The notes below the pieces were generated by a model. It was not told the origin of the DNA. It searched no databases and saw only the letters and a list, made by a program, of their open reading frames with translations. Below, piece after piece: positions 39,001 through 46,736 of a stretch of DNA of 64,000 nucleotides. The translations under genes were made by a program, and so were the position numbers. Source of the stretch: a virus; IMG/VR virus record IMGVR_UViG_3300047508_000144, positions 1 to 64,000 of that record; one strand, written 5' to 3'. Position 1 is the first letter of the stretch. Every line of letters starts with the position of its first letter.

Positions 39001-39663
39001 TTTGCGAACTGGGGTGAAGGAGAAATCATACCCGGTACGGCAAGTCTGAAAATCTTCACCGAGAAACGTAAGTGGGAAGATGTGGAGAAGGACTGGTTCA
39101 AGTCCATGGGCGGGCCAGCACTTGACCAAGGGTTTCAGCTGTTCAAAGCGGCAGGGGATATCATGAACGGCGATTTCCTCGAAGGCTTGGGCCGGATGGC
39201 GCCTGGACTGGTTAGCGGACCGATGAAAGCTTACAGGCTTGGTCGTGATGGATTTGTCGACAATCAAGGGCAGAAGCTGCCGATGAGTCCGAGTGCTCTC
39301 GACTACGCGCTGACCGCGATGGGTCTCAAGCCGCAGAAGCAGGCTGAGTACCAGGAGGTGGCTCGGGAAGAATCTGGACTGCGCGCCATGCGCCAGGCGA
39401 GTTCGGCGAACATCAGCCAGCATCTAAGGCAGGCGGTGGCGCAAGGCGACCAAGGGTCGTTCAACGAATGGATGGCTGAAGCGCAGCGGTGGCAGGTAGA
39501 GCATCCTGGCATGTTGCCGCCGCAGGCCAGCTTCATACGATCGCTTCAATTGCACCAGCAGCATCTCGCGCAGGCGCGATCGACAGGTCTACCGATTGGG
39601 GTACAGCCGCGGGATATCGCTGGTCGCGGGATGCTTCAGTACGGCAACATACCGATACAGTGA
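33094..39663 (+). CDS. giant internal virion / ejection protein with HExxH motif
   Basis: 2189 residues, the largest gene. Residues about 1-280 contain several small-residue hydrophobic helices (GVTALGGSAIGAALAPEAAV), which could insert in membranes. About 290-760 is Pro/Ala/Glu-rich linker. A zincin-type motif TTAVHEMAHAVMH (H1010, E1011, H1014) suggests a peptidase-like domain. The rest is helical, with glutamine-rich coiled coils (around 1330-1430) and hydrophobic helices near 1880-1960. It is probably injected to breach the envelope, like N4-type or other polyvalent ejection proteins. Related domain names were not verifiable here. Confidence 0.75.
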   Translation: MAGWFDTYTPRFDSYLPPSEPGTSVLPTRTLPAEVPATGTGDWFTSGIMSGFHGALKEGARALQAGAQMTGASDVAKSLAEFAEARHRDEQSYARPDLEASPWSPTGIAYNIARMVPMGVTALGGSAIGAALAPEAAVGAAGAGAAALAARAAPAVLPRLLGASAATYPFVTGANVEREISETGELKHPGRAALLGIPEAALQGVLPGKLPSFFKEGILSGVTHSAAVQGIAGGGTEALTQFMGDPNRGFADRAGAVVHSALSGAALGGIIGGAFGGMRALTGKPAAHVTDEDLTKSTDQALIPEERRLPAPRTVSTPLSERPVPGEPVAAGPPLQELSPTELWQRFNKVQESIKINPQDVDALDASRLLGQEFTRRSAEMEPAPAIPEPPRQIEYQPGVVPLEMRGPVNEIPAGEIAGRIDVLKPPRTQAEAEELRQLVQEQQRRAAEEAEAAAAATEALGQQPKQLPPPSPKSGSPPGIIKEGAPLHEMGATDLMGRLHYVQQWLATNPEDPRALRANELLGQEFSRRMEETAKAEPAAAAAAEPAAAEPAAAEPAAAAAAAAVEPTVAEPAAPAAPPPVLDFTKGAIKAGKTLYDAATPEAKATMRQPLIDEIVRRAGEGKDPTKLQAKWADKLDIWDEVEKAALERPPETPPGVAPEAPATPVTEPLVPPTWETPERAAQREQQSARATEALDNLRQTLDETRIKPPPPPATAAPIRSAEDRATALNGIAAHIDALPDSEIKTKSAAEAETVMQMLPRVEANPGLALSLNVRLTRLRNQVEAAAQRPAEAAASPDLAPSPLAEAKPAAVGDLDDLATKAQGTLSGLRKLLGPRAAEAIDQHEQWLASAKKAISPEEQAEVLKADPEKDIDADNLGGLTQLSPKMRKQVGDYLATQHEAVRQALQAESGSRARVIASRDGLPVTQLDADVADLHQRGVPLTDVADHIIEHTADPEQAAIVAKLRDFLPKDAKTVFRDGVTDKEGEYFTKQKTSALYNAADAATTAVHEMAHAVMHRALEGDSAAAKAMRGIYDQLKDKGDHAGITDAHEMVSEAMANPTYRSFLKSQMVKGTSLWDRMIDTVRGFIGLDPRLYNAFDRIMSHGDDLMKEQRAYPNEWLGPDSYARVTNNASGTAAAAADAGDRSLSEKLFNGSLNVKEFLRDIALGWNPGQWLARNPEYNKLSPNIQAHVDTLSMEDPRKKQIGRAAIVADRQSRALPAEGQEALKQLMAASTSYGFHPDQGIAQYIDDIKDNPTRVRQFQAVKDLWNAAGNIPGVREAYNTWRSTMSMLGQMTAVHNLQASERAVGLATDDAFRKFDGRSDLTNQPKEGEKFWQKELNDRIAANKEFNKQLTTQKAAIDTQLSEIEFKKDYPKELVQQQAKLGSQIETLTEAIKLAEGEQKRMLKEPYFHLGRKGDYFATGKLITTPGVVDPETGKSKPVVDQAVLEKFADHLQKNGINDVAIMQGNQHGTFYTRVETPAQLGALQKVLEAAQSEGLLSKTDPLKTGKIFDPHVFNRVATQATQDVIERLRANRPVAPEGTDQAALDKAHYESIQDLQRTLLSMTPETSMNRLMAHRQNVQGFSKDMLKSQGYAADVSAFSLARRSLSHEVSAAEAGMLKDVEKANSTDGVPLNTRLGLADTVEELMRGQRLRQTYVPPDWKSGLRQFTNFLHIGMSPAYVPMQLSQLAMTGAPELAKLQGSGLAGYGPAFAAMTRAVAPTMKALAATVRSPDGLTAGITREGLEKSTLTPAQIDTIMGMELRGSLGSYTASVSEHPALTGTMLKAANTLGTYADLAPRVIMGLAADELYTAKGHPTLSREQFIDRAIGDSQGYYSAALGARQMGRAGFLGSYTPMTMQFQTWNINLANKLYHEVYDAFKGDPQTRKDALTWLGGHAAATTMLAGTLGLPAVSVMASVYDKFMNSVTGRDDHDITASYRGFLANLFGKDMGEIIARGLPRAAGMDFANWGEGEIIPGTASLKIFTEKRKWEDVEKDWFKSMGGPALDQGFQLFKAAGDIMNGDFLEGLGRMAPGLVSGPMKAYRLGRDGFVDNQGQKLPMSPSALDYALTAMGLKPQKQAEYQEVAREESGLRAMRQASSANISQHLRQAVAQGDQGSFNEWMAEAQRWQVEHPGMLPPQASFIRSLQLHQQHLAQARSTGLPIGVQPRDIAGRGMLQYGNIPIQ

Positions 39664-40754
39664 TGGCACAACAACCCGGTGTTCCGCCCCCAGAAGTTGG
39701 CAAGGTCCTGAATAGTTGGACCGGGCTCAAGAATACGCTGCAGCCGGAACGACTGGACCCTAAGGATTTGGTCCGGGCCAGGAACGTCGTCTTGGATGAT
39801 ACCGGGCAGCCATCCCGGCGGCGCGGCTATAAGTTGAAGCTTCGTGGCAATGTGCACTCGTTGTTCACATCGTACCAGGGAGTTGTTCTTGGGGTGGTCG
39901 ACAGCGAACTTAGCGTCATCAACCCGGATTACTCCCACCAGCCGCTGGTGTTCATCGGCACGGACCCGGCCGCCGGCATGCTGCCGCTGGCTTATGCCCA
40001 GGTGGGTGATCTGGTCTATTACGTGGGTGAGATCGACCGTGGCCTGGTGAGCCTCCCTGAGCGCAGCTGGGGCCCGTGGGGCGATCCGGATGACCTCTGG
40101 CTCTCTCCGGTGGTCAACCCGACAGAGACGCTGCCAGCGATCGCCGGGCGGCTGCTGAAGCAGCCACCGCACGCGACCTGCATCACCTATTACAATGGTA
40201 GGCTCTATCTTGGCCGAGGCCGTACGTTGTGGGTGACTGAGTTGTATCTCTACAACTACGTTGATGCGACATCCGGGTACAAGCTGTTCGAGGCCGATAT
40301 CACCATGCTTGGGACGGTGACTGACGGCATCTACGTCGGGACAAAAGAAGGTCTTTGGTTCCTGACCGGGCCGACCTTTGCTGAGATGAAGCGTACACGG
40401 GCCATGGACTCAGGGGTGATCCCCGGCTCCATGGTGGACATCCCTAGTGAGCTTGCGAACCCGCCTCAAGTGCCGCTCATGGCAACGACACCGATCGAAT
40501 CAGGGATCATGTTCATGACGACCACGGGTGTTTGCATCGGGATGGACGCTGGCAAGACGGCTAACATGACGGAGACTAAGTACATTTTCCCGAATTCGGT
40601 GGGTGCTGCAGCGCTGTTCCGCCGGCAGGATGGGGTGAACCAGTACATTGCTGCATTGCAGAACGGAGGTTCGCCGACGCAGAATGCGGCGATCGGTGAC
40701 CACCTCGATGTCACGATCATCCGTGGTTCGGGGTTCCCGAACGGGAGACCATAA
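39663..40754 (+). CDS. tail tubular/nozzle-like protein, 363 aa
   Basis: Start at 39663 (MAQQPGVPPPEVGKVLNSWT), overlapping the previous TGA by one base; the longer frame is a shadow. The pattern GLKNTLQPERLDPKDLVRAR with NVVLDDTGQPSRRRGYK is what I recall from podovirus tail nozzle proteins, and the body is a beta-propeller-like sequence (HATCITYYNGRLYLGRGRTL; GVYVGTKEGLWFLTG-type blades). It should form part of the stubby tail. Confidence 0.75.
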   Translation: MAQQPGVPPPEVGKVLNSWTGLKNTLQPERLDPKDLVRARNVVLDDTGQPSRRRGYKLKLRGNVHSLFTSYQGVVLGVVDSELSVINPDYSHQPLVFIGTDPAAGMLPLAYAQVGDLVYYVGEIDRGLVSLPERSWGPWGDPDDLWLSPVVNPTETLPAIAGRLLKQPPHATCITYYNGRLYLGRGRTLWVTELYLYNYVDATSGYKLFEADITMLGTVTDGIYVGTKEGLWFLTGPTFAEMKRTRAMDSGVIPGSMVDIPSELANPPQVPLMATTPIESGIMFMTTTGVCIGMDAGKTANMTETKYIFPNSVGAAALFRRQDGVNQYIAALQNGGSPTQNAAIGDHLDVTIIRGSGFPNGRP

Positions 40755-40757
40755 ACG

Positions 40758-41753
40758 ATGGACCGACCTACGATTGGCGATGGCGACTATGGCTCACTGG
40801 TGCGGCTCGTGCAGGAGTGCCTGTTGTGCGAGTTGGATGGCTCGTTCGGCCCCGAGACCGAGAAGGCTGTGAAGCGGTTCCAGGACAATCATAATTTAGA
40901 CAATGATGGAATTGTCGGGCCGGCGACGTGGGCCAAGCTCACCGAGGTCTACGATCTGGGGCCTTATCCGGCGCCGATGCTTCGGCCGTTGCCGCCCTCT
41001 GTGATCGACGAGATCGAGACGACTGCGGCCGAGAGCGACGTCGCTGACCTGATCTGGGGTGGCCCAGAACCGCGAGGGGAAGCCCCGCTGGGCTACATCA
41101 AGGGCATGGCGCTGGCCTACGCCACGTGTGTTCGCAAGTTCCAACAGGGCGACATGACGGCGCACGAGATAGCCAAGGCTGAGACTGGCGACAGCGAGCA
41201 CGACGCGCTAGCGCTCTACCGCAGTCAGTTCCAGAAGATTGGCATGAGCAACGGCGTCGCCGGTCGTGGGGTTCTGCGATCGGTGTTCGTGTTCTTGCTC
41301 GGGCTCGGGATGCAGGAAAGCTCAGGCCAGCACTGCTGTGGCCGCGACCAGAGCGCGGGCTCGTCGTCGCAGTCTAGCGACACCTGTGAGGCCGGGCTGT
41401 TCCAGACCAGCTGGAATTACCGTGTCTGCGCCACCGACGCCGAGACGCTGTTCGACGAGTACTGTCATGCGTTGGAGCGGTCTGAGTCACAGTGTCAGCT
41501 GGCGGCGTTCGAGGACGACGTGAGCTGCGACGAGGACGACTGGGACAACTACGGCTCGGGTACGGGCGCGCAGTTCCAGGAGCTGACCAAGGTCTGCCCG
41601 GCCTTTGCAGTCGAGAGCGCGGCTGTCGGGATTCGTAATCTGAGGAAGCACTGGGGGCCGATTGGGCGCATGGAGGTCCAGATCATGTACGAGGCCAAGG
41701 TGCTGTTCATGGAGATCGATGAGATTCTAGGTGCCGGCGAAGCTGTCGCCTAA
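40758..41753 (+). CDS. peptidoglycan-binding, lysozyme-like virion protein
   Basis: 331 residues. Residues 8-62 form a PG_binding_1-type domain (DGSFGPETEKAVKRFQDNHN with GIVGPATWAKL). Residues 165-300 have a lysozyme-like pattern: GLGMQESSGQHCCGRD with E187 as candidate catalytic acid, then EAGLFQTSWNYR. Ten cysteines could form disulphides. Located among tail genes, it is more likely a tail-associated lysin for entry than the lysis endolysin, which is at 12179-12991. Confidence 0.8.
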   Translation: MDRPTIGDGDYGSLVRLVQECLLCELDGSFGPETEKAVKRFQDNHNLDNDGIVGPATWAKLTEVYDLGPYPAPMLRPLPPSVIDEIETTAAESDVADLIWGGPEPRGEAPLGYIKGMALAYATCVRKFQQGDMTAHEIAKAETGDSEHDALALYRSQFQKIGMSNGVAGRGVLRSVFVFLLGLGMQESSGQHCCGRDQSAGSSSQSSDTCEAGLFQTSWNYRVCATDAETLFDEYCHALERSESQCQLAAFEDDVSCDEDDWDNYGSGTGAQFQELTKVCPAFAVESAAVGIRNLRKHWGPIGRMEVQIMYEAKVLFMEIDEILGAGEAVA

Positions 41754-42127
41754 GCTACCAGGGAAATGCTAGGCGGAACTGGGAAGTTCACAAACTTGGA
41801 GGGGATGACGGTGATTTCGCCGATATTCTGGACGCTGACGGAGCCATCAGAAAGCATGGCCCGGACCTCGTACCGGTAAGTGGTTAGGGCCAACCCTGCC
41901 TGCTGGTCCGGGGTGATCTCGAACAGGTAGGTGCCCGCGGTGGGGGGTTGGAGGATCGCACCATCGGTTGGCGTTGTCAGGTCGAAGATCACCGAATTGC
42001 CCAGTGTGATGCGCAATTGTATGGTGGCTCCGGTGAGGTCTTCGATATTGCCGTTAGCGTCCCGGACGTAGCCGGAGATGACCCAGGTTTCGCCGATGTA
42101 GAAGGTACCGCTCTGCCACATGCTCAT
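41750..42127 (-). CDS. inverted Ig-like/BppU-like protein, 125 aa
   Basis: A leftward gene inside the rightward late block. GAGGTTAGACC precedes ATG 42127. Sequence MSMWQSGTFYIGETWVISGY, TGATIQLRITLGNSVIFDLT, TAGTYLFEITPDQQAGLALT resembles the N-terminal fold of baseplate upper protein (BppU)-type domains. The two plus-strand frames here are weaker. The stop overlaps the lysin stop. It needs its own promoter or antisense expression. Confidence 0.75.
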   Translation of the reverse strand: MSMWQSGTFYIGETWVISGYVRDANGNIEDLTGATIQLRITLGNSVIFDLTTPTDGAILQPPTAGTYLFEITPDQQAGLALTTYRYEVRAMLSDGSVSVQNIGEITVIPSKFVNFPVPPSISLVA

Positions 42128-42151
42128 GGTCTAACCTCAGGAGGGTTTCCG

Positions 42152-42703
42152 ATGTTGCCGATTCCTCGCGCACAGCCGCTGCTGGTTCCCGATCGGCGAT
42201 TGCTGGTACCTGTCCGGCAAGTCATCGGCGGGCGCTTCCTTGGGAAAATCATCCGGGACAAGCGGGTGATCGACGAGTTTGAGTGCAAGAACATCGTTGT
42301 CAACCAGGGACTTAACTACCTCCTGGGGGCTGCGCTTGGTTCTCAGTCGGTGGTGAACAACTGGTTCATCGGCCTGTTCTCCAATAATTACACCATTCTG
42401 GCGAGTGATACAGCGGCCACGATCGCGGCGAATTCCGGCGAGGTGACGCAGTACACCGCCGGGACCCGGCAATCCTGGCAGTCGGCGCCTCCGGCGAGCC
42501 AGTCAATTACCAACGCAACGAATCAGGCGTCGTTCACGTTCAACGCCACACTGAACGTCTATGGTGCGTTCCTGATCTCGTCTTCGGCGATCAACGGCAC
42601 CAGCGGCACACTGTTCTCTGGTGCACAGTTTGGCTCCCCCAAGTCGGTGGTCAGCTCGGACATCCTGCAACTGACGTACACCTTCACCGCGGCGTCTGCA
42701 TAA
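42152..42703 (+). CDS. tail fibre protein, 183 aa
   Basis: Start at 42152 (MLPIPRAQPLLVPDRRLLVP) after CAGGAGGGTTTCCG. Contains RVIDEFECKNIVVNQGLNYL and IGLFSNNYTILASDTAAT, common in small phage fibre or adhesin proteins, and a beta-rich Ser/Thr-rich end. Grouped with the next two genes. Confidence 0.7.
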   Translation: MLPIPRAQPLLVPDRRLLVPVRQVIGGRFLGKIIRDKRVIDEFECKNIVVNQGLNYLLGAALGSQSVVNNWFIGLFSNNYTILASDTAATIAANSGEVTQYTAGTRQSWQSAPPASQSITNATNQASFTFNATLNVYGAFLISSSAINGTSGTLFSGAQFGSPKSVVSSDILQLTYTFTAASA

Positions 42704-42715
42704 TAGGAGGCCACC

Positions 42716-43150
42716 ATGGCTGGCGGGAAAGGTTCGACGTTCGACAACGATCTTCTCAAGCTGATCTTCAACGGCGTCGGGATCGCCGGTATCGCAGACA
42801 ACGCGGGCTCGGCTCCGCTGACGAGCCTGTTTCTTTCGCTTCACACAGGTGATCCTAGTGCAGGTGGGGCCCAGACTACCAGCGAAGCGACTTATGGAAA
42901 CTATACTCGAATGCCGGTGACACGTAACTTGTCGGGCTTCACGGTGTCGGGCAACGCAGTGACGTTGACGGCGGCGGTGATTTTCCCGACCGCGAGTAGC
43001 GGTAGCGAGAATGAGACTTTTGCTGCGGTTGGCACAAACGTAACTGGAAGCGGTAAGATTTTGTACCGCGGGCCGATCACACCAGCTCTCAACATAACGA
43101 CCGGCATCGCGCCGCAACTCACAGCCGGGACGACCATCACGGAAAGCTGA
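42716..43150 (+). CDS. fibre-type protein, 144 aa (paralogue of 28186-28623)
   Basis: FDNDLLKLIFNGVGIAGIAD, FLSLHTGDPSAGGAQTTSEA, NYTRMPVTRNLSGFTVSGNA, then a beta-rich end. Order and spacing of motifs equal those of 28186-28623. Ribosome site TAGGAGGCCACC. Confidence 0.8.
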   Translation: MAGGKGSTFDNDLLKLIFNGVGIAGIADNAGSAPLTSLFLSLHTGDPSAGGAQTTSEATYGNYTRMPVTRNLSGFTVSGNAVTLTAAVIFPTASSGSENETFAAVGTNVTGSGKILYRGPITPALNITTGIAPQLTAGTTITES

Positions 43151-43167
43151 CGTGGGAGGATTGTGCA

Positions 43168-44676
43168 GTGTTTGCCTTCGGCGACAGCTTCGATCTTTAT
43201 ACAGCACCAGCTGACTTGGTGGCTGGCTACTGGGATGTTGGCGGCTCACAAGGTAGTTTGAGTTTTCCGCCTGGTCGTTTCGCTGGTGGTCAAGGTCTCC
43301 AGGTCTTTCCCAATAATTCGATCAGCAAAGTGTCTGGGTCGAACGATGCTGTACATCATTTCGTGCTCGCTTTTCAGCAGACGGTTGCCTTATCTGGTAC
43401 GACGTTAGGCTTTATAATCCAGTTAGCCGATGGCGCGACCAACCAGTGCTGCATCGTATTTCGTTCCGATGGAGCAATCCTGCTTACATCCGGGGCTTCG
43501 ACTGGGACGATACTCGCTACGTATGCAGGCGCGATAACAGCTGTCGGCCAATGGTTCGTGTTTGAGATTGAGGTTGTCATCAACAACACAACCGGTTCGG
43601 TCACGATCCGAAAGAACGGCAACACCGGTACGCCGGATTTCACAGCTACCAGTCTCAACACACGTAACAGCGCCAATAATTACGCGAACAAAATAACCAT
43701 CGGTGCTGGCACGACTTCAGTTAGCAACCATTTGGCTGATGACTTCCTCTGGCGCAGTGACCCGTCTTCGGTGCCGTGGGTTGGCGACATTCGCTGTTAT
43801 ACGCGGATGCCGGTGAGTGACCAGAGCGTGCAATTTACCAAAGCAGGGGCACCGTCACAAAGCATCAGTGGCACAATCGGGATATACAATGCTTGGGCGG
43901 CAAACGCTGCTCACTATTTTAGCTTTGTGCCAACTTACTCTGGTCAGATTGCTGGCGCGACTTGGAACACAGGTTCAGGATATAGCGGCACTGGTAACGT
44001 AAAATTCGCCATCTATGCTGACAATGGTGGCGTACCTGGAGCGTTGCTCGCAACGTCTTCCCAGATAACCAATCCAGCCGTTAATACCCAGGCAGTTACG
44101 TTCCCGTCGCCGGCAACTGTGGTCGCTGGACAAAAATATTGGTGGGGAGAGAACCAAGACTCTGCTTCTCTTAGCGCAGCTGTTCAGAATGTCTCAGGGA
44201 ATGAAAGCATCCAAGTTAATAACACTACCTACGCGGGCTGGCCAGCATCGAATCCCAGCATGAGCGGCGCCACCTTCAACAATAACCAGCACGGTTTTGT
44301 GGTCAATTTTACATTTGTCCTCAATGCTAACTGTGTATCCGAAGCCCGACAAGACGGTACCACCTCCTACGTTTTCGATAGTGTCGTCGGCGACAAAGAC
44401 TTCTACGGTATCGCTGCTCGTAACTCTCCTGCGCCGCCTGCCACAGTAGTTGCTGTCACTACTCGTGGCTTCATGCAGCGCTCCGATGCTGGTTCGCGCG
44501 TAGCAGCGGTGCAAGTCAAGTCAGGCGGCACTACAGTGCAATCAACACCGACTCAGCCAGCCAGCGGCAGCTTCTCATGGCTCTACCGTACTGATCTCAC
44601 CAACCCGAACACGAGCGCAGCATGGGCACCTTCGGCGGTCGATGCCGTTCAGGTCGGGCCATGCATTGTAAGCTGA
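43168..44676 (+). CDS. tail fibre / LamG-like surface protein, 502 aa
   Basis: GTG start with GGGAGG upstream. An N-terminal lectin-like region (GDSFDLYTAPADLVAGYWDV; QWFVFEIEVVINNTTGSVTI) about residues 1-210 resembles a LamG/concanavalin fold; a second beta-rich region (NVKFAIYADNGGVPGALLAT) follows, then a C-terminal beta domain. It is likely a receptor-binding or surface protein. Confidence 0.65.
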   Translation: MFAFGDSFDLYTAPADLVAGYWDVGGSQGSLSFPPGRFAGGQGLQVFPNNSISKVSGSNDAVHHFVLAFQQTVALSGTTLGFIIQLADGATNQCCIVFRSDGAILLTSGASTGTILATYAGAITAVGQWFVFEIEVVINNTTGSVTIRKNGNTGTPDFTATSLNTRNSANNYANKITIGAGTTSVSNHLADDFLWRSDPSSVPWVGDIRCYTRMPVSDQSVQFTKAGAPSQSISGTIGIYNAWAANAAHYFSFVPTYSGQIAGATWNTGSGYSGTGNVKFAIYADNGGVPGALLATSSQITNPAVNTQAVTFPSPATVVAGQKYWWGENQDSASLSAAVQNVSGNESIQVNNTTYAGWPASNPSMSGATFNNNQHGFVVNFTFVLNANCVSEARQDGTTSYVFDSVVGDKDFYGIAARNSPAPPATVVAVTTRGFMQRSDAGSRVAAVQVKSGGTTVQSTPTQPASGSFSWLYRTDLTNPNTSAAWAPSAVDAVQVGPCIVS

Positions 44677-44680
44677 TACG

Positions 44681-46558
44681 ATGGCAACGAACGCGAATGT
44701 AACGCAGGTTAGCGTCGAGGAATTCGCGTCGATCGTTCCGCCTCAGCTCTGGCTCACCCAGACCGCGGTCGAAGAATGGGCGATGGTGGTGACCTTGCGG
44801 TCGGCCATCGCCCAGATGGACGGCCAGTCCGATATGGCGGCCTCTGGCAACGTCTTCAGGACCATGAGCGCCGCCCAGATGGACGGCCAGGCGGATGTGC
44901 AAGCCGCTGGTGCCGCCCATGCCGTGGGCGCGGCCAGGATGGACGGCCAAGCCCAGATGCTGGGCGTCACCGTTGTTACGACCTCTGGTGCTGCCCAGAT
45001 GGACGGCCAGGCGGATATGCAAGCCGCTGGCGCCGGTCTAGCCGTGGGCGAAGCCAGGATGGACGGCCTGGCTCAGGCGGAATTCAACAGTGTCGATTTG
45101 GTGAAGGGCGCGGCCCAGATGGATGGCCGTGGCTCAATGGTTGCGATCAGTGTCGAAGGTGCTGGTATCGCTGAGATGGACGGCGAAGCTTCGGTAGCTT
45201 TTACTTCGCCGCATTATTTCACGGCTAATCTGTTCAGCGGCATTGTCGGCGGACAATCTACGTCGGTTCGCATGACCTACAATGTCGTTATGCCGCAAGC
45301 TTTTGTTGGCGGCGCGATTATGAAACCAAAGGTTCGTTACCACCTAGCTCTTAGCAATGCGCTTAATTGGTCTAGCGACATCAGCTTTAAGATGAGGTTT
45401 GTAAAGGTAATGCGGGAGGTCGCTATCATGCTGACCCCCAGCGTGGCGCCTCATACCCAGTTCCACTACACCTTTACTTTCCCGATCGGCGTGCAACCGA
45501 CGCTGACTTCGAAGTATCGTGTGGTTCGTAACCTGGCGCAGAATATAAACGTAAGCCAGACTACGCTTCCAAAGTTCATCTGGGGCCGGGCGCTGACGGA
45601 GGCGCTCAAGGTTTCTGCTTCCTTAGATGCGCACGGGATGTACAAGGCATCTTTGGCGCAGCTGCTCAAGCTTGGTGAACTCAAAGGTCTCAAGCTCCGT
45701 CATCCTGTCACCCTGAATCAGGAGATCGATCTATCCCATGTGCTGACTGGCGGGATCAGCCTTAAGCTGCTGCAGAAAATTCTGGCGACAGGCACGGCGT
45801 CGCCAGGGGTTGCTTATCATCTCGGGCTCACCAGTCGGGTACGTGTTGCTGATTTCATCGACAAGCTCTTCTTTGCAATACTGACACAGCTGTTCACTGC
45901 GCACGATGTTCCTACGCATGCGTTTACTGCGATCGGTTCTCTGGATCAGCTGCTCACCATTCACCCGACGTTCAATAACAAGCTGGTCTTGAAGCTCGTC
46001 GGAAACATCCAGGTGAGCCCCGAGCAGCTGATAAGCATGATCTATGCGGGCGACCCGCTCCTGGATGGGGTGCTCATTGACGCGCTCTACATCAGCCCTT
46101 CTGGAACGACGACAGCCTGGGCGGTGAACACCAGGACCGCGGCGGTCACTGAGTATCTCAACTATAATTTTAATTCGTTTGCGTTGTTGGGCGACCGGTA
46201 TGTTGCAGCTGGCCCCGATGGGCTCTATGAGCTGGACGGTGACACCGACGATGGCGCGCTGATCATTGCCGATCTGATGGGTGGGTACCTCCAACTCAAC
46301 GAAAAGAAGCTGTTCGGCATCAAGGGTGCGTATGTCGCGATCCGTGGCGGCGGTCGGTTCTATCTTAAATTGGTCGCGGGTGACGGGCGCGAATACGTCT
46401 ACGAACTTAGAGCCCAACCGAATCTGATGACAACGAAAGTCAAGGTGGGAAAAGGCATCAGCACGACTTACATGGCCTGGGAGCTTATCACCGAGGGCCA
46501 GGATTTCGACCTCGACTCGATCGAGTTCATCCCGATGACGAGAGGAAGGAGAGTGTGA
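44681..46558 (+). CDS. repeat fibre protein with TQVSVEEF start, 625 aa
   Basis: N-terminus ANVTQVSVEEFASIVPPQLW and TQTAVEEWAMVV matches the start of the 29070-30677 protein. Residues about 43-170 contain eight units of a QMDGQADM-type repeat. The remaining 450 residues are a normal beta/alpha mixture with no repeat. It may be a modular fibre with a shared attachment motif and different distal ends. Confidence 0.65.
   Translation: MATNANVTQVSVEEFASIVPPQLWLTQTAVEEWAMVVTLRSAIAQMDGQSDMAASGNVFRTMSAAQMDGQADVQAAGAAHAVGAARMDGQAQMLGVTVVTTSGAAQMDGQADMQAAGAGLAVGEARMDGLAQAEFNSVDLVKGAAQMDGRGSMVAISVEGAGIAEMDGEASVAFTSPHYFTANLFSGIVGGQSTSVRMTYNVVMPQAFVGGAIMKPKVRYHLALSNALNWSSDISFKMRFVKVMREVAIMLTPSVAPHTQFHYTFTFPIGVQPTLTSKYRVVRNLAQNINVSQTTLPKFIWGRALTEALKVSASLDAHGMYKASLAQLLKLGELKGLKLRHPVTLNQEIDLSHVLTGGISLKLLQKILATGTASPGVAYHLGLTSRVRVADFIDKLFFAILTQLFTAHDVPTHAFTAIGSLDQLLTIHPTFNNKLVLKLVGNIQVSPEQLISMIYAGDPLLDGVLIDALYISPSGTTTAWAVNTRTAAVTEYLNYNFNSFALLGDRYVAAGPDGLYELDGDTDDGALIIADLMGGYLQLNEKKLFGIKGAYVAIRGGGRFYLKLVAGDGREYVYELRAQPNLMTTKVKVGKGISTTYMAWELITEGQDFDLDSIEFIPMTRGRRV
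44811..45190 (+). repeat. MDGQA coding repeats
   Basis: Eight units around the core GCCCAGATGGACGGCCAG, about 45-75 bases apart and encoding AQMDGQADMQAAG and variants. High DNA identity favours slippage and recombination. Confidence 0.8.
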
Positions 46559-46559
46559 C

Positions 46560-46733
46560 ATGACAAAAGGTCTGTTGTTCTGGGTGATCTGGGTCATCTG
46601 TGTGCTGGTCTGGGCCGGTGTCAACTTCGGCGGCTTCGGCAACATGCGCCCCTATACCGGTGGCGGCGTGATCGAGTTCATCCTGTTCGGTTTGCTGGGT
46701 TGGCAGGTATTCGGTCCCGTCATCCGTGGGTGA
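46560..46733 (+). CDS. two-helix membrane protein, 57 aa
   Basis: MTKGLLFWVIWVICVLVWAG, a Gly-rich turn (VNFGGFGNMRPYTGGG), then a second helix (VIEFILFGLLGWQVFGPVI). Holin-like topology. GGAAGGAGAGTGTGAC lies upstream. Placed among the fibre genes; function unknown. Confidence 0.7.
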   Translation: MTKGLLFWVIWVICVLVWAGVNFGGFGNMRPYTGGGVIEFILFGLLGWQVFGPVIRG

Positions 46734-46736
46734 TCT

